A stretch of 64,000 nucleotides of DNA from Nostoc sp. XA010 (GTDB taxonomy: Bacteria > Cyanobacteriota > Cyanobacteriia > Cyanobacteriales > Nostocaceae). Under the pieces are notes generated by a model, which was given only the letters and a program-made list of their open reading frames with translations, did no database searches and had not been told where the DNA came from. The stretch spans positions 79,220-143,219 of the forward strand of contig NZ_JAIVFX010000004.1 of NCBI RefSeq assembly GCF_020829625.1, read 5' to 3'. Shown piece by piece: positions 62,400 through 64,000 of this stretch. Numbering within the stretch: position 1 is the first letter of the stretch; every line of letters begins with the position of its first letter. The translations under genes were made by a program, and so were the position numbers.

Positions 62400-62670
62400 C
62401 AGAGCGAAGAGTTCTCCAGGCGGTGTATTGGGCTTTAGGCGTTACTTGATTTTGCTTAACTCGCTCTAACAATCCAGGAATTGCCAAAAGTTCTTGGGTT
62501 GCAGCTTCGCTTTCAGCATTTGCCAAATAAGCAGCAAAATCAGTCAGCAGCTGTAATCGCTCTGGAGATAGTTGCTGGAGTAAGTCATTAAGCTGTTGCT
62601 GTAACTCTGCGACAGAGATCAAATCTGCTGATGACCCATCATCCATCGGAGAATTATCGGTAGTATTCAT
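62392..62670 (-). CDS. Probable antitoxin partner of the decayed RelE-type toxin
   Basis: The 92-residue acidic protein (LISVAELQQQLNDLLQQLSP, then LTDFAAYLANAESEAATQEL) is a small helical protein of the kind encoded next to RelE-like toxins in cyanobacteria. Its stop overlaps the start of the toxin frame by 8 bases. The toxin is inactivated, so the antitoxin may persist without a local target. A specific family is not certain. Confidence 0.6.
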   Translation of the reverse strand: MNTTDNSPMDDGSSADLISVAELQQQLNDLLQQLSPERLQLLTDFAAYLANAESEAATQELLAIPGLLERVKQNQVTPKAQYTAWRTLRSDV

Positions 62671-62729
62671 TGCCTACTTCAGAATTTCAAGGTTTAGTTT
62701 TTATTATGCATCAAATCTTCCAAGTGCTT

Positions 62730-62865
62730 TGGTTATCTTAGGGGAAACTGTGGCAGAGGCGATCGCACCTAATAAAACAGATATTGTGAACAGAATGAGA
62801 ATGCGTAGGCGTAGCCCGCCGCAGGCATCATTTTTGCGAGCGCCGTGATGAGTTAATTAAAAGAC
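62730..62865 (+). pseudogene. Relic of an unidentified gene, copy 2, carrying a 29-bp repeat
   Basis: The frame LGETVAEAIAPNKTDIVNRM and then RMR is open from about 62730. It is homologous to 62046-62126, but at 62806-62830 a 25-base insertion of the 29-bp repeat family replaces 4 bases of copy 1; the sequence then resumes (TTTTTGCGAGCG). The frame hits a stop soon after. It is probably the C-terminal end of a gene left by rearrangement. Confidence 0.5.
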
Positions 62866-63039
62866 TTCCAAATAAAAAAACATTCCAAAACTGACGCAAA
62901 AATATTCTCTATTTCTCCTCTCTCTGCGTTCTCTGCGTCTCTGCGGTTAGTTTATTTGGCTAATTGATTTCTTGAAAATCCCTAACGCTCTCCTAAGAGA
63001 ATGTTTGAAAAGTGTTTGGCTGTGATTTTAATTACGTTG

Positions 63040-63136
63040 TTACCCCCCTTAGTCCCCCCTTATAAAGGGGGGAAACAAGAAAAATCCGGTTCCCTCCCCT
63101 TTACAAGGGGAGGGTTAGGGAGGGGTAAAAAATAGC
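63040..63136. repeat. C/G-rich foldback repeat
   Basis: CCCCCCTTATAAAGGGGGG-type and CCCTCCCCTTTACAAGGGGAGGG-type stems lie side by side, as in the element at 57648-57750. The rest of the 62671-63368 gap holds only the relic above and no other gene. Confidence 0.65.
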
Positions 63137-63368
63137 GTTAATTGTAACAAGTAGCAATTACAGCAGTCAAAGGGATTAATTTATTTCCCAGCCTCATCCA
63201 TCTTTAGCCAGTTAGCAAAGTTTCTCGCAGCAGATAAAATTCTTTAGGAAAAGGAAATTTATATACTGTAAGTTCTTTAGTAAGTGTTACAGACAAGGAA
63301 AATTGCTTCTATTGTGCAATTATTCCGATGAATTAAACGATACTTATCATTATTAGAGTTCTATACTT

Positions 63369-64000
63369 ATGCCAACCGCACTCAAAAATATACAAACTAA
63401 AAACCTAATTTCAATAGGTTTGCTAGTTTTCGTTCCTATTGCTATTGTGGCAGAAAAGTTAGAATGGGATGCATTAACAGTATTTGGACTTTCAGCAGTC
63501 GCAATTATTCCGTTAGCAGTTTGGCTGAGTCAGGCGACAGAAGAAATTGCTGTGGTTTTAGGGCCTTCTATCGGAGGCTTGTTAAATGCAGTCTTCGGGA
63601 ATGCAACTGAGCTAATTATTGCTCTAGTAGCTCTCAAAGCAGGCTTGGTAGATATTGTTAAAGCCAGCATTACTGGGACAATTATCAGTAATTTACTGCT
63701 GGTAATGGGGCTATCTATGTTGCTGGGAGGGTTACGCTATAAAGAGCAGACTTTTCAGCCAATGGCAGCGCGAGTCAATGGCTCGACAATGACACTAGCA
63801 GTAACTGCAATTGTCCTGCCTGCAATGGTGATCACTACATCTAATGTGGTCGAGCAAAGCGCTATTACTAATCTGTCGATTTTTGTAGCAGTCATTTTAA
63901 TTGTAGTTTATGGTTTTACGCTGTTATTCTCCTTGAAGACTCACAGCTACCTCTACGATGTTGGGGTTGTAGAACTAGAAGGTGTTTCTGAAGACGAGGC
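63369..64000 (+). CDS. Calcium/proton exchanger, CaCA family (3' partial)
   Basis: The frame starts with ATG at 63369 and runs off the window after about 210 residues. The sequence has the Ca2+/H+ antiporter motif GNATELIIALVALKAG in the first alpha repeat, preceded by SQATEEIAVVLGPSIGGLLN, and several transmembrane helices (LISIGLLVFVPIAIVA, LAVTAIVLPAMVITTS). Family members such as Cax/ChaA have two alpha repeats, so roughly the first half is present. It exports Ca2+ in exchange for protons, probably at the plasma membrane. Confidence 0.88.
   Translation, partial: MPTALKNIQTKNLISIGLLVFVPIAIVAEKLEWDALTVFGLSAVAIIPLAVWLSQATEEIAVVLGPSIGGLLNAVFGNATELIIALVALKAGLVDIVKASITGTIISNLLLVMGLSMLLGGLRYKEQTFQPMAARVNGSTMTLAVTAIVLPAMVITTSNVVEQSAITNLSIFVAVILIVVYGFTLLFSLKTHSYLYDVGVVELEGVSEDE

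Overview
The window looks like chromosomal DNA of a filamentous, heterocyst-type cyanobacterium close to Nostoc. This rests on several things: very frequent GCGATCGC (HIP1) octamers, many tracts of short tandem heptamers, and gene families largely confined to this group (xisH/xisI, DUF4327, CAAD, KGK, ClpR, Uma2, an NADPH-thioredoxin reductase fused to thioredoxin, and a PilA/OgtA-like pair). I saw no tRNA, rRNA or CRISPR array.

Layout. 1-7 kb: the end of an FG-GAP repeat protein, a ROK sugar kinase, an orphan peptide-type ABC permease, the xisH-xisI pair, the thioredoxin reductase fusion, and several small nuclease-fold genes (DUF2887, Uma2), one beside a broken duplicate. 7-16.6 kb: a surface-glycan block. 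A type IV pilin is followed by a SPINDLY-type O-GlcNAc transferase. Facing it on the minus strand are a large multidomain O-GlcNAc-transferase-like protein, a DegT sugar aminotransferase, an FkbM methyltransferase and a hexapeptide acyltransferase. 17-26.7 kb: housekeeping and signalling, with an FHA-Ser/Thr kinase, a zinc-ribbon PP2C phosphatase, a solute-binding lipoprotein, an aminotransferase, a J-domain protein and the clpR-clpP pair. 27-31.6 kb: two tandem VWA genes, then several gene relics: a glyoxalase fragment, a kinase remnant, a lipoprotein interrupted by an in-frame stop and a nuclease C-terminal fragment. 31.6-42.7 kb: PIN/TRAM protein, HemW, GalU, a secreted VWA-RTX protein, an RNA methyltransferase, a PEP-CTERM protein, a flavoprotein and an unrecognised protein with a C-terminal XRE helix-turn-helix. 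43-48 kb: small envelope/stress-type genes (two related unknown proteins, two lipoproteins, a CAAD membrane protein and a PRC-DUF2382 protein). 48-57 kb: LD-carboxypeptidase, KGK protein, a dynamin-like GTPase, HPP transporter, SppA, type 2 IPP isomerase and a truncated Uma2. 57-64 kb: a 21-bp minisatellite, a large NACHT-HEAT STAND ATPase, a decayed RelE-type toxin with its antitoxin, relic duplications, and the start of a Ca2+/H+ exchanger.

Functional links. The pilin and glycan genes may build and decorate surface pili. I recall that an OgtA of Nostoc punctiforme is needed for PilA accumulation in hormogonia. ClpR and ClpP should form one mixed protease core. The FHA kinase and PP2C phosphatase may act as opposing partners. 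The NACHT-HEAT protein resembles bacterial NLR-like defence proteins and sits among toxin-antitoxin relics and repeats. It is the best candidate here for an undescribed system. Two elements at 2.8 and 17.2 kb share 18-bp inverted ends and imperfect flanking duplications, so they look like one miniature transposon family.
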